DNA of 64,000 nucleotides, from positions 6,138,001 through 6,202,000 of the forward strand of contig NZ_LT594324.1 of NCBI RefSeq assembly GCF_900089605.1. The letters run 5' to 3'. The notes below the pieces were generated by a model, which saw only the letters and a list, made by a program, of their open reading frames with translations, searched no databases and had not been told where the DNA came from. Positions 48,870-56,210 of the stretch are shown here, piece after piece. Each line of letters opens with the position of its first letter. Position 1 is the first letter of the stretch. Position numbers and translations under genes: made by a program. Source of the stretch: Micromonospora narathiwatensis (GTDB lineage Bacteria; Actinomycetota; Actinomycetes; Mycobacteriales; Micromonosporaceae).

Positions 48870-48887
48870 GCCCGTACCGGATGCCGA

Positions 48888-48929
48888 GCTGACGGCCGCC
48901 GAACCCGTCGAGGTTCGGCGGCCGTCAGC
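48888..48929 (+). terminator. Perfect 18-bp stem terminator of pckG
   Basis: Arms 48888-48905 and 48912-48929 pair perfectly (GCTGACGGCCGCC... and complement) around CGTCGA, 19 bases after the pckG stop. Confidence 0.8.
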
Positions 48930-49058
48930 CGTCCGGGTGCCGCCCATCCCGCTCGCCGTGCCGGCGGCCACCGTCGTGTCCGCACACCGCGCCTGACCGC
49001 CTCGCCGCCATGCTCACGATCACCGATGCCGACCGGGTGGGTGGGGCAGGATGGGAGC

Positions 49059-50192
49059 GTGGCGGACGAGTGGGACGTGATCGTGGTGGGGGCCGGGCCG
49101 GCGGGGTCGGCCGCGGCGCTGGCCGCGCGACGCGGCGGGGCCCGGGTGCTGCTGCTGGACCGGTACGACTTCCCCCGGGACAAGCCCTGCGGCGACGGGA
49201 TCGCCGCACACGCGCTGGACGTCCTCGCCGAGCTGGGCGTGACGGGCGCCGTCGACGGGTACGCTCCGCTGCCCGCGCTGCGCCTCTCCGGCCCGGGTGG
49301 CGGCACGGTGGCGCGGGCGCTGCCCCGGCCCGCGTACACGGTGCCCCGGAGGGTGTTCGACGCCCGGCTGGTGACGGCGGCCGTGGCGGCCGGTGCGGAG
49401 CTGCGCCGGCACACCGTACGTCGGGTGGAGGTGCGCGCCGACCGGGTGGTGCTCGACGGGGAACTGGCCGCCCGGGCGGTGGTGGGGGCGGACGGTGCGG
49501 GCTCGGTGCTCCGCCGGGCGCTCGGCCACCCGGTCAACCCGGACCGTCACCTCGCGCTCGCCATCCGCGGCTACGCCCCGGCCCGGTCCGGCCCGCCCGA
49601 ACAGCTCATCGTCACCTCGTCGCCGCGCTGGCCGGCGTACGCCTGGTCGTTCCCGATCGGCGACGGCCGGGCGAACGTCGGGTACGGGGAGGTGCTGCGA
49701 GGCGAGCCGCTGACCCGGGCGCACCTGCTGGACCGGCTGGCGGCCCTCCTGCCCGGCACCGACCCGGCCGTGGTCACCGACCTGCGGGCCCACCACCTGC
49801 CGCTGTCCACGCACCGGCCGGCGCCGGGGCGGGGGCGGGTGGTGCTGGCCGGAGACGCCCTCTCGTTGATCAATCCGTTCACCGGCGAGGGCATCTTCTA
49901 CGCCCTGCGTTCGGGGGCCCTGGCCGGCGCGGCGGCGGCCGGTACCCCGGGCCAGGCGGCCCGCCGGTACGCCGACACCCTCCGCCGGCGGCTCGGCACA
50001 CACCTGCGACACAGCTCCGCCGCCGCGTGGCTGGCCCGTCGGCGGGCGGTGGTGGACGCGGCGGTCCGCGCGGCCCGTCGGGACGACCGCGTCTACCGGA
50101 GCGTGGTGGAGCTGGGCCTGGGCGACGGACACCTCGACGCCCGCACCCTCGGCATGATCGGCATCGGTCTCGCCCGCCGCGCCGTGACCTGA
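49059..50192 (+). CDS. Geranylgeranyl reductase-family FAD oxidoreductase
   Basis: A 377-residue flavoprotein. The FAD motif GAGPAGSAAALAARRGGARV is followed by DFPRDKPCGDGIAAHALDVL (the conserved PCG motif), then VGADGAGSVLRRALG and GDALSLINPFTGEGIFYALR. It probably reduces prenyl double bonds of a quinone, lipid or carotenoid-like substrate. The next gene encodes a Z-prenyl transferase, so prenyl-lipid metabolism is a reasonable inference. CAGGAT (49047-49052) ends six bases before the GTG at 49059, which also gives the FAD motif its usual position; the longer frame from 49026 is less likely. Confidence 0.88.
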   Translation: MADEWDVIVVGAGPAGSAAALAARRGGARVLLLDRYDFPRDKPCGDGIAAHALDVLAELGVTGAVDGYAPLPALRLSGPGGGTVARALPRPAYTVPRRVFDARLVTAAVAAGAELRRHTVRRVEVRADRVVLDGELAARAVVGADGAGSVLRRALGHPVNPDRHLALAIRGYAPARSGPPEQLIVTSSPRWPAYAWSFPIGDGRANVGYGEVLRGEPLTRAHLLDRLAALLPGTDPAVVTDLRAHHLPLSTHRPAPGRGRVVLAGDALSLINPFTGEGIFYALRSGALAGAAAAGTPGQAARRYADTLRRRLGTHLRHSSAAAWLARRRAVVDAAVRAARRDDRVYRSVVELGLGDGHLDARTLGMIGIGLARRAVT

Positions 50193-50254
50193 GGTGTCGC
50201 GGGTTCAGCCACCGCAACACTGATCTTCAAGGCGGGTCGCTACCCTGCAAGGTG

Positions 50255-51025
50255 ATGACTCTGCGGAAAATCCTCTACTCCGTGTACGAGCGCCGGCTGA
50301 CGGCGAAGCTCGCAGGCAAGCCGGTGCCCCGGCACGTCGGCGTGATGTGTGACGGCAACCGCAGATGGGCCCGGGACATGGGCTTCGTCGACCCCAATGA
50401 CGGCCACCGGATGGGCGCCGAGCGGATCAAGGAGCTGCTGCGCTGGTGCGACGCGGCCGGTGTCGGGCACGTCACCCTCTGGCTGCTCTCCACCGACAAC
50501 CTCTCCCGGCCGGCCGCCGAGCTGGATCCGCTGCTCCAGATCATCGAGGACCTCACCACCGAGTTGGCCGAGGCGGGCAACCCCTGGCGGCTGCGCATGG
50601 TCGGTGCCCTCGACGTGCTGCCCGCGCACCACGCCGTCGCGCTCAAGGCCGCCGAGGAGCGCACCCGGGACCGCAGCGGCGGCGCCCAGGTCAACATCGC
50701 CGTCGGGTACGGGGGCCGGCGTGAGATCGCCGACGCGGTCCGGTCGTTGCTGCTGGAGCATGCCGCGAACGGCGGCACCATCGAGGAACTGGCCAACACG
50801 ATCGATGTCGACCACATCTCCGAGCACCTCTACACCAAGGGCCTGCCCGATCCGGATCTGATCATCCGGACCAGCGGCGAGCAGCGCCTCTCCGGCTTCA
50901 TGCTCTGGCAGAGCGCCCACTCCGAGTTCTACTTCTGCGAGCTCAACTGGCCCGACTTCCGCCGCGTCGACTTCCTCCGTGCTCTCCGCTCCTACGCCAC
51001 CCGCCAACGCCGCTTCGGCACCTGA
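50255..51025 (+). CDS. Z-isoprenyl diphosphate synthase (UppS family)
   Basis: A 256-residue cis-prenyltransferase. Motifs are VGVMCDGNRRWARDMGF (catalytic Asp and the Asn-Arg pair), WLLSTDNLSRP, NIAVGYGGRREIADA, and the C-terminal LIIRTSGEQRLSGFMLWQ and HSEFYFCELNWPDF. It is the size of short-chain Z-farnesyl or decaprenyl diphosphate synthases of mycobacteria; chain length cannot be told from sequence. It supplies carrier lipid for wall glycans. The start is the ATG at 50255 or the GTG three bases before; TACCCT (50241-50246) ends five or eight bases upstream, so the mRNA is nearly leaderless. Confidence 0.93.
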   Translation: MTLRKILYSVYERRLTAKLAGKPVPRHVGVMCDGNRRWARDMGFVDPNDGHRMGAERIKELLRWCDAAGVGHVTLWLLSTDNLSRPAAELDPLLQIIEDLTTELAEAGNPWRLRMVGALDVLPAHHAVALKAAEERTRDRSGGAQVNIAVGYGGRREIADAVRSLLLEHAANGGTIEELANTIDVDHISEHLYTKGLPDPDLIIRTSGEQRLSGFMLWQSAHSEFYFCELNWPDFRRVDFLRALRSYATRQRRFGT

Positions 51026-51042
51026 TCGCCGCTTTCCGCGCT

Positions 51043-51110
51043 GATCTTGCACTTACGGCCGCACCGACACGGCTTTTGTCCCCTTGTGCCCCGTCACCAA
51101 CTGCAAGATC
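51043..51110. terminator. Inverted repeat between uppS-like and otsB genes
   Basis: GATCTTGCA (51043-51051) pairs with TGCAAGATC (51102-51110). Inner ACGG...GCAC and GTGC...CCGT segments extend the fold. It lies between convergent genes. Confidence 0.55.
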
Positions 51111-51132
51111 GGCGAGACAACGGGGGCGGGGG

Positions 51133-51957
51133 TTAGCGGAGGTGGGGGAGGGCGGTGGTTAGGAAGTCGGCCAGGGCGGCGGGGGAGTCCAGGGTGAGGT
51201 CGGCGGCGTCGGCGACCTCGTGACCGGTCTCCGGGTTGGCGACGGCGACACAGACGCCCACGAAGTCCGGGTCGGCGGCCCCCCGGGCGCGCACCGCGGC
51301 GAAGGCCTTGATGTCGGAGACGTCGTCGCCGAAGTACCAGGCGCCGCCGGCGTCCCGCACCACCTCGCCGATGACCATGCCCTTGTCCCGGTCGACCGGG
51401 GGCTTCAGCTCCAGCACCATCCGTCCGGCCTGGCAGCGCAGGCCCAGCCGCTCGGCCCGGGCCCGGCCCCACTCCTGGATCAGGTCGCCGAGCTGCGGGG
51501 CCGTCCGCCAGTGCAGGGCGACGGAGAGCCGCTTGTACTCCACCAGCGCGCCGGGCGGCAGTTCGGCCCGGGCCTGCTCGGCCAGCTCGGACATGGTGGG
51601 CACCCAGGGCAGCGCGGCCGGCTCGGTGACGGTCTCGCCGCCGGAGTGGCTGTGCTCCAGGCCGTACAGCCCGTACAGGTCGATGCCGGCGAGGCCGCCG
51701 AGGTGGTCGCGGAGGAACTCCACCGGGCGCGCGGAGACGATGGCGATCCGGCGTACGTGCGGGGCCAGCGCCTCCAGCGCGGCGAGCACGTTCGGGGCGG
51801 GCCGGACCGCGGTGGGGTCGTCGCCGACCGGCGCGAGGGTGCCGTCGAAGTCGAAGAAGAGCACCACGTCGTTCGCGCGGGCTGCGGTGGCACGCCACGC
51901 GTGCTCGGCGTCCAACGGGGTGTTCGGCTGCTGGTTGCCCAGATTCAACGGCGGCAC
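51133..51957 (-). CDS. otsB: Trehalose-6-phosphate phosphatase
   Basis: A 274-residue HAD phosphatase making trehalose from trehalose 6-phosphate. The nucleophile motif is FFDFDGTLAPVGDDP near residue 34, with IAIVSARPVEFLRDHLGG as motif II. The OtsB-type cap follows (GLYGLEHSHSG, VEYKRLSVALHWRT), then LELKPPVDRDKGMVIGEV and YFGDDVSDIKAF. No OtsA is in the window. TACGCT (51970-51965) ends seven bases before the GTG at 51957, fixing this start; the long upstream open frame covers another gene. Confidence 0.93.
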   Translation of the reverse strand: MPPLNLGNQQPNTPLDAEHAWRATAARANDVVLFFDFDGTLAPVGDDPTAVRPAPNVLAALEALAPHVRRIAIVSARPVEFLRDHLGGLAGIDLYGLYGLEHSHSGGETVTEPAALPWVPTMSELAEQARAELPPGALVEYKRLSVALHWRTAPQLGDLIQEWGRARAERLGLRCQAGRMVLELKPPVDRDKGMVIGEVVRDAGGAWYFGDDVSDIKAFAAVRARGAADPDFVGVCVAVANPETGHEVADAADLTLDSPAALADFLTTALPHLR

Positions 51958-52028
51958 GCGCGTCAGCGTACCCCGGACACGAGGGCGTATTCGTGGCCGA
52001 GATGTGACGTGCGAACGTCGCGACGGGT

Positions 52029-52382
52029 TCAGCGTTCGGCGGCTCCCCGACCCCGCCGCCCGAACGGCACCACGGCCGCCTCCGGGCCGTGGTTGAGCAG
52101 GTAACCCTCCACGAAGCCGGCGTTCCGGTCCCCGGTGTGCGCCTCGATCTCGTTGAGCCGCGCCACCAGGAACTCGGTGAGCGCGCTGACCCGGTCGTTG
52201 AGCCGGTCGTGCAGTTCGGCGACGACGGCGAGGACCACCGCGGTGCCGGCCGTGGTGAGGGTGCAGAGGTTGACGACCAGGGGAAGCTCCCCGCCGTTCA
52301 GCACGCCGACCACCACGTTGCCGGTCACGCACGATGTCACCGACACCACCGCGACCACGACTGCCCACCATTTCAGGGTCAT
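52029..52382 (-). CDS. Small membrane protein of unknown function
   Basis: A 117-residue protein with two N-terminal hydrophobic segments (WWAVVVAVVSVTSCVTGNVV and LPLVVNLCTLTTAGTAVVLAV), then a helical stretch (ELHDRLNDRVSALTEFLVARL) and a basic tail. No family is recognised. The ATG at 52382 is preceded by AAGGAGGGGT, which is flanked by GGACAG and CTGTCC, so the ribosome site sits in a hairpin loop. It lies alone between the XRE regulator and otsB. Confidence 0.7.
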   Translation of the reverse strand: MTLKWWAVVVAVVSVTSCVTGNVVVGVLNGGELPLVVNLCTLTTAGTAVVLAVVAELHDRLNDRVSALTEFLVARLNEIEAHTGDRNAGFVEGYLLNHGPEAAVVPFGRRGRGAAER

Positions 52383-52544
52383 GGACAGACCCCTCCTTCT
52401 GTCCCGCAGGGCTGGGTTCGGCCTTGTCCCGTCCCCCCGCCGACGACGAGCCCAAGCAGTACGAATAGGGACGCTAGCGTGCCCGTTCCGGCCCCGGAGC
52501 GAAACGATCGGACCTGCCCTTCCGTTCTTTCGCCATCTGAGGAA

Positions 52545-52985
52545 CTACCCGGCCTCTTTAGTGTTATTTCGGATATCGACCGGAAAGGTCGGGCGATAAG
52601 CGAGATACCTAATGGTTTCCCGGATGTGGAACTTCTCCGCGTCCGATACGTTCGGGTCCACCAGTCGGCGCAGCAACGCCTCGACGTCGGGGTCCATCGG
52701 CGGCGGGGTGGTGGCGGCCGGCGGGGTGGTGGCGCGATCCCAGCCCAGGGCGGTGAACGCCGCCGCCGGGTTGAGGCCCAGGCCCTCGCAGAAGGCGACC
52801 ACCCGCTCCGCCTCGGGGTCGCTGGCCCAGTCGCCGCGTACCCAGCGGTTGATGGTCTGGCGGGAGACGCCGGTACGCCGGGAAACCTCGGTGCCGCTCC
52901 AGGCCCGCATCGTGCGGGCGTCGGCCAGCGCGCGGCGGACGAAGGTGGCAAAGGCGATCTTCCGGGCGTTGGCGGTCTCGGTCAC
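52545..52985 (-). CDS. XRE-type helix-turn-helix regulator
   Basis: A 146-residue DNA-binding protein. The helix-turn-helix spans FVRRALADARTMRAWSGTEV and SRRTGVSRQTINRWVRGDW. A Pro-rich linker and a short C-terminal helical part (DPDVEALLRRLVDPNVSDAE) follow. The GTG at 52985 lies six bases after TACGGT (52997-52992), so this start is preferred over the longer frame into the divergent region. It is divergent from a two-gene operon (53250-54060) and probably controls it. Confidence 0.85.
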   Translation of the reverse strand: MTETANARKIAFATFVRRALADARTMRAWSGTEVSRRTGVSRQTINRWVRGDWASDPEAERVVAFCEGLGLNPAAAFTALGWDRATTPPAATTPPPMDPDVEALLRRLVDPNVSDAEKFHIRETIRYLAYRPTFPVDIRNNTKEAG

Positions 52986-53168
52986 CCCGTGACCGTACGA
53001 CCAGCCGGCCGTACCGGCGCGTCCCGGCACGCTGCTGTCACGCTGACGTGACGGCTTCCTCGGATTTCCGGTAAACGATTCAGTGCTGCTCCTGAGGGGT
53101 GTCACTCGGGCAGGATAGATGGACGCCAGGACGGCGGTAAACGGACGAAAAGCTGATACTGTCACGCT

Positions 53169-53204
53169 CATGAGACAACTTACGGTGTGTCACGTGCATG
53201 AGAC
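53169..53204. promoter_or_regulatory. Direct repeats in the XRE-divergent promoter region
   Basis: CATGAGACAACT (from 53169) and CATGAGACGACT (from 53197) are 28 bp apart and differ at one position in twelve. They lie upstream of the gene at 53250 and may be XRE or other regulator sites. Confidence 0.45.
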
Positions 53205-53249
53205 GACTAGTGCTCACATGCGTCACTCCGCGGGTGACGAGGGGGGCTC

Positions 53250-53591
53250 GTGACCGAGCTCGCGACCCGCGCCCAGGCATTCGGCCTGATCGCGGACGGG
53301 GTGGCCGCCGGGTTGACCGCCCCGTGGCGCCTCTACCTGGCCCGGGGCTGCCGGTACCTCTCGCTGAGCGTCGGCGACCGGGACGAGTGGAACGCCTGGC
53401 GTACCCACCTCGGCTGCCCGGAGCTGAGCGTGCGGGTCTACGACGTCGGCGGCGAGATCCGGCGCTCCTCGGTCGCCGAGGTGATCCTGGACGGCTGCCG
53501 GATCAGCGTCGAACTGGTCGAGGAGGTCAGCACCGCCGACCTGGACCAGTTGCTGGTCGTCGACCCGCTGGTCGAGCCGGAGGAGCGATGA
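53250..53591 (+). CDS. Hypothetical protein beside the XRE regulator
   Basis: A 113-residue soluble protein with strong G/C third positions, preceded by GAGGGGGG at correct spacing before the GTG at 53250. The sequence alternates helix and strand (RAQAFGLIADGVAAGLTAPW, RLYLARGCRYLSLSVGDRDE, EVILDGCRISVELVEEV) and ends acidic. It has no signal or known motif. A larger antisense open frame covers it, but codon bias favours this strand. Probably in an operon with the gene at 53626. Confidence 0.68.
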   Translation: MTELATRAQAFGLIADGVAAGLTAPWRLYLARGCRYLSLSVGDRDEWNAWRTHLGCPELSVRVYDVGGEIRRSSVAEVILDGCRISVELVEEVSTADLDQLLVVDPLVEPEER

Positions 53592-53625
53592 CCCGGCGGG
53601 CCCTGACGCCGGCGGGGGTGACCGG

Positions 53626-54060
53626 ATGAGCCCGTTCCTCGCCGTCGTGCTCGTACTGGTGCTCGGCTCCACCTGCTACGCGGCGGGCCGGCTGCACGGT
53701 CAACTCAGCTACCGGATCGGCTACCGGTTCGGCTACCGGCAGGGCTACTTCGACGGCGACCGGGGCGCCTGGAACCGGCGGCGGCGCGACGCGCAGGCCG
53801 CCATCGCCTCGGCGCTGGCCCGCCCCGTACCGATGCCCGCCGCGGCGACGCGCGCCACGGTGCCGGTCGCCGGCACGGCAGCCCCGGCCGCGGTCACCGC
53901 CCGGCCGGTGTCCGGCCCCCCGTCACGGGCCACCGCGACGGCACAGCTCGGCGGGCTCGCCACCCGGCCGGGCACCACGTACACCGGGTCCTCGTTCAGC
54001 GCCTCCGCCGGCACGGCGGGCGGCCGGCAGACCGGGACCCTGGTCCGGCGACAGGGCTGA
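53626..54060 (+). CDS. Single-span protein with a GYR repeat motif
   Basis: A 144-residue protein. An N-terminal hydrophobic segment (FLAVVLVLVLGSTCYAAG) acts as anchor or signal. Residues 25-43 carry a striking aromatic repeat (YRIGYRFGYRQGYFDGD), then a basic patch and an Ala/Thr/Pro-rich low-complexity tail. The pattern suggests a surface or wall-associated protein, but no family is recognised. It follows the 53250 gene by 34 bp. Two hairpins lie downstream. Confidence 0.68.
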   Translation: MSPFLAVVLVLVLGSTCYAAGRLHGQLSYRIGYRFGYRQGYFDGDRGAWNRRRRDAQAAIASALARPVPMPAAATRATVPVAGTAAPAAVTARPVSGPPSRATATAQLGGLATRPGTTYTGSSFSASAGTAGGRQTGTLVRRQG

Positions 54061-54075
54061 GGCCCACCCAGGACA

Positions 54076-54178
54076 CGGTGTGCCGTCCGCGGCGGACGCG
54101 CACCGTCGGAGCCACGTCAGACCGGTGACGGCGGCTCCGCCGGCCGGGATGCGCGCAGGGGGCATGCATCCCGGCCGG
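54076..54178 (+). terminator. Two consecutive hairpins after the GYR-repeat gene
   Basis: The first (54076-54105) has CGTCCGC/GCGGACG with outer CGGTG/CACCG. The second has CCGGCCGGGATGC (54140-54152) paired exactly with 54166-54178 around a 13-base loop. Together they isolate the operon from phoH. Confidence 0.65.
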
Positions 54179-54226
54179 TACCGCCGCGCGCCGTTCATCT
54201 CCCGGTCGGGTGGGATCAACTTCACC

Positions 54227-54258
54227 CACTAGCCGAAGGGCCTTCGGGACACTAGCGT
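54227..54258 (+). promoter_or_regulatory. Promoter region of the phoAT-like/phoH operon
   Basis: TAGCGT (54253-54258) ends six bases before an ATG at 54265. Just upstream is the palindrome CCGAAGG-G-CCTTCGG (54233-54247), flanked by CACTAGC direct repeats at 54227-54233 and 54250-54256. An operator function is inferred. Confidence 0.5.
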
Positions 54259-54264
54259 CTAGGC

Positions 54265-54408
54265 ATGGCACGGGGTTTTCCCGAGCCAGCCGGAGAGCCC
54301 GGACCTGCGACCTCGCGCACGGGGCCCGCATCCGACCCCGTGTCCACCGGGCACCGGACGAGGCGGAACACGGGTGGCCGGGTGCCCGCCCGCGGAGCAG
54401 GCCTGTGA
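54265..54408 (+). CDS. Small ORF overlapping phoH (PhoAT-like antitoxin candidate)
   Basis: A 47-residue open frame, [20 protein letters not shown] and so on, basic and low-complexity. Its ATG lies six bases after TAGCGT (leaderless pattern), and its TGA overlaps the phoH GTG as GTGA (54405-54408). Mycobacterial phoH2 genes are reported to be preceded by a small overlapping gene, phoAT, acting as an antitoxin. Position and overlap match that; I cannot test sequence similarity. It may alternatively be a translated leader needed only to load ribosomes on phoH. Confidence 0.5.
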   Translation: MARGFPEPAGEPGPATSRTGPASDPVSTGHRTRRNTGGRVPARGAGL

Positions 54409-55820
54409 CCACTCGCCGTACCCGAGCCGGTGCCGACCAGACCCCGGCCGCGACTGCCACCACCCGCCGGACCACCCGCAGCCGCCGCGCCGCTTCGGCC
54501 GCGTCCGCGGGCACCGAGGAGCCCCGACCAGCCGGCCCGGCCTACGTGCTGGACACCTCGGTCCTCCTCTCCGACCCGGCGGCGTTCCACCGCTTCGCCG
54601 AGCACGAGGTGGTGCTGCCGTTGGTGGTCATCACCGAGCTGGAGGGGAAGCGGCACCACCCCGAGCTGGGCTGGTTCGCCCGCCAGTCGCTGCGCATCCT
54701 CGACGAGTTGCGGGTGAAGCACGGCCGGCTGGATCGGCCGGTGCCCGCCAATGACCAGGGCGGCACCCTGCGGGTGGAGCTGAACCACACCGACGACGGG
54801 GTGCTGCCGCCCGGCTTCCGCACCGACTCGAACGACGCCCGGATCCTCTCCGTGGCGCTCAACCTGGCCGCCGACGGGCGGGAGGTCACCCTGGTCAGCA
54901 AGGACATGCCGCTGCGGGTGAAGGCGGCGTCGGTCGGCCTGCGGGCCGACGAGTACCGGCACGGCCAGGCCAGCGACCCGACCTGGACCGGCATGGCCGA
55001 GCTGCAACTGGCCGAGGAGGAGATCGCCCGGCTGTACGCGGGGGAGACGCTGGACCTCGACGTCGCCGCCGGCCTGCCCTGCCACACCGGGCTGGTGCTG
55101 CACTCGACGCGTGGCTCGGCGCTCGGCCGGGTGCTGCCCGACAAGACCGTACGGCTGGTCCGCGGCGACCGGGAGGCGTTCGGCGTGCACGGCCGCTCGG
55201 CGGAGCAGCGGGTCGCGCTGGACCTGTTGCTGGACGAGTCGATCGGCATCGTCTCGCTGGGTGGCCGGGCCGGCACCGGCAAGTCCGCGCTGGCGCTCTG
55301 CGCCGGCCTGGAGGCGGTGATGGAGCGCCGCCGGCACAAGAAGGTGATCGTCTTCCGTCCGCTCTACGCCGTCGGCGGCCAGGAACTCGGCTACCTGCCC
55401 GGTTCGGAGTCGGAGAAGATGTCGCCGTGGGCCCAGGCGGTCTTCGACACCCTCGGCGCGGTGGTGCACGAGAACGTGCTGGAGGAGGTCACCTCCCGCG
55501 GCCTGCTGGAGGTCCTGCCGCTGACGCACATCCGCGGTCGCAGCCTGCACGACGCCTTTGTCATCGTCGACGAGGCGCAGTCGCTGGAGCGGGGCGTCCT
55601 GCTCACCGTGCTGTCCCGGATCGGTCAGGGGTCGCGGGTGGTGCTCACCCACGACGTCGCCCAGCGGGACAACCTGCGGGTGGGCCGGCACGACGGCGTG
55701 ACCGCGGTGATCGAGGCGTTGAAGGGTCATCCCCTCTTCGCGCACGTCACCCTCACCCGTTCGGAGCGTTCTCCGATCGCCGCTATGGTCACTGATCTGT
55801 TGGAGGACTCTCCGCTCTGA
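54405..55820 (+). CDS. PhoH2: PIN-domain RNase fused to PhoH-type ATPase
   Basis: A 471-residue protein. After a basic N-terminal stretch (residues 1-40) comes a PIN domain: [44 protein letters not shown] and [14 protein letters not shown], with the acidic metal ligands. A PhoH ATPase domain follows: Walker [16 protein letters not shown], then [20 protein letters not shown], Walker [12 protein letters not shown] and [15 protein letters not shown]. PhoH2 proteins are reported as RNA helicase-RNases with toxin-like activity. The GTG at 54405 overlaps the upstream small ORF. The longer frame above it is not supported. Confidence 0.92.
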   Translation: MTTRRTRAGADQTPAATATTRRTTRSRRAASAASAGTEEPRPAGPAYVLDTSVLLSDPAAFHRFAEHEVVLPLVVITELEGKRHHPELGWFARQSLRILDELRVKHGRLDRPVPANDQGGTLRVELNHTDDGVLPPGFRTDSNDARILSVALNLAADGREVTLVSKDMPLRVKAASVGLRADEYRHGQASDPTWTGMAELQLAEEEIARLYAGETLDLDVAAGLPCHTGLVLHSTRGSALGRVLPDKTVRLVRGDREAFGVHGRSAEQRVALDLLLDESIGIVSLGGRAGTGKSALALCAGLEAVMERRRHKKVIVFRPLYAVGGQELGYLPGSESEKMSPWAQAVFDTLGAVVHENVLEEVTSRGLLEVLPLTHIRGRSLHDAFVIVDEAQSLERGVLLTVLSRIGQGSRVVLTHDVAQRDNLRVGRHDGVTAVIEALKGHPLFAHVTLTRSERSPIAAMVTDLLEDSPL

Positions 55821-55865
55821 GGCCGATTCGCCCCTGATTTTGTCCTTGTTCGAGGGCCTTTTTCC

Positions 55866-55881
55866 TGTGGTGCAAATCACA
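55866..55881 (+). promoter_or_regulatory. CRP-like site upstream of the transglycosylase
   Basis: TGTGGTGCAAATCACA matches the CRP consensus TGTGA-N6-TCACA at nine of ten defined positions. It sits in an A+T-rich patch 46 bp after the phoH stop and 330 bp upstream of the lytic transglycosylase start. Confidence 0.6.
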
Positions 55882-55950
55882 ATTGGCTCTCTTGGTTTCC
55901 CATCCGCCTCACTGTGCGCAATGGTGTCCATCGAGCGCCTCCGACAACTC

Positions 55951-56048
55951 CAGTTCGGCGCGGCTGACGCCGCGCAGCTACGACGGCTTCAGTTCGGCGC
56001 GTATGACGTCGCGCCGTGACCTGAAGCCGTCGCTGGAGCCGTCGTACG
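55951..56048 (+). other. Structured leader with tandem hairpins upstream of the transglycosylase
   Basis: CAGTTCGGCGCG occurs twice (from 55951 and from 55991), each starting a hairpin. Hairpin 1 is GCGCGGC-TGAC-GCCGCGC (55958-55975). Hairpin 2 has outer arms CGACGGCTTCAG (55981-55992) and CTGAAGCCGTCG (56021-56032), with an inner 7-bp stem (55995-56001 with 56010-56016). CTGGAGCCGTCGTA (56033-56046) repeats the right arm and can pair with 55979-55992 instead. Two exclusive folds are therefore possible. It does not match the c-di-AMP (ydaO) riboswitch consensus. Confidence 0.6.
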
Positions 56049-56210
56049 CACCAGGAAGATCGTCGAGCGTCGTCCGCCACGGAGGGCGGAAGGCCACCGA
56101 CGCCGGTGCGGCGGCTGCGACCGCGAGGGTCGGGGCGCTCACGGCGCCGGCACGGCCACGGACGGCCACCCGTCGCGTCGTGTCCTTGCCCCCGACGAAG
56201 GGACCACTTC

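Noticed and set aside
53186..53196. CRP-like site TGTGTCACGTG near the XRE gene
   Set aside because: Lacks the TGTGA-N6-TCACA spacing.
53223..53672. 149-codon minus-strand open frame over the 53250 gene
   Set aside because: Third-position bias and a ribosome site favour the plus-strand gene.
55821..56210. c-di-AMP (ydaO) riboswitch before the transglycosylase
   Set aside because: Context is typical, but the conserved GGGGAC, GGGTGA and CCGAATCC-type segments are not present; the hairpins seen are of another design.
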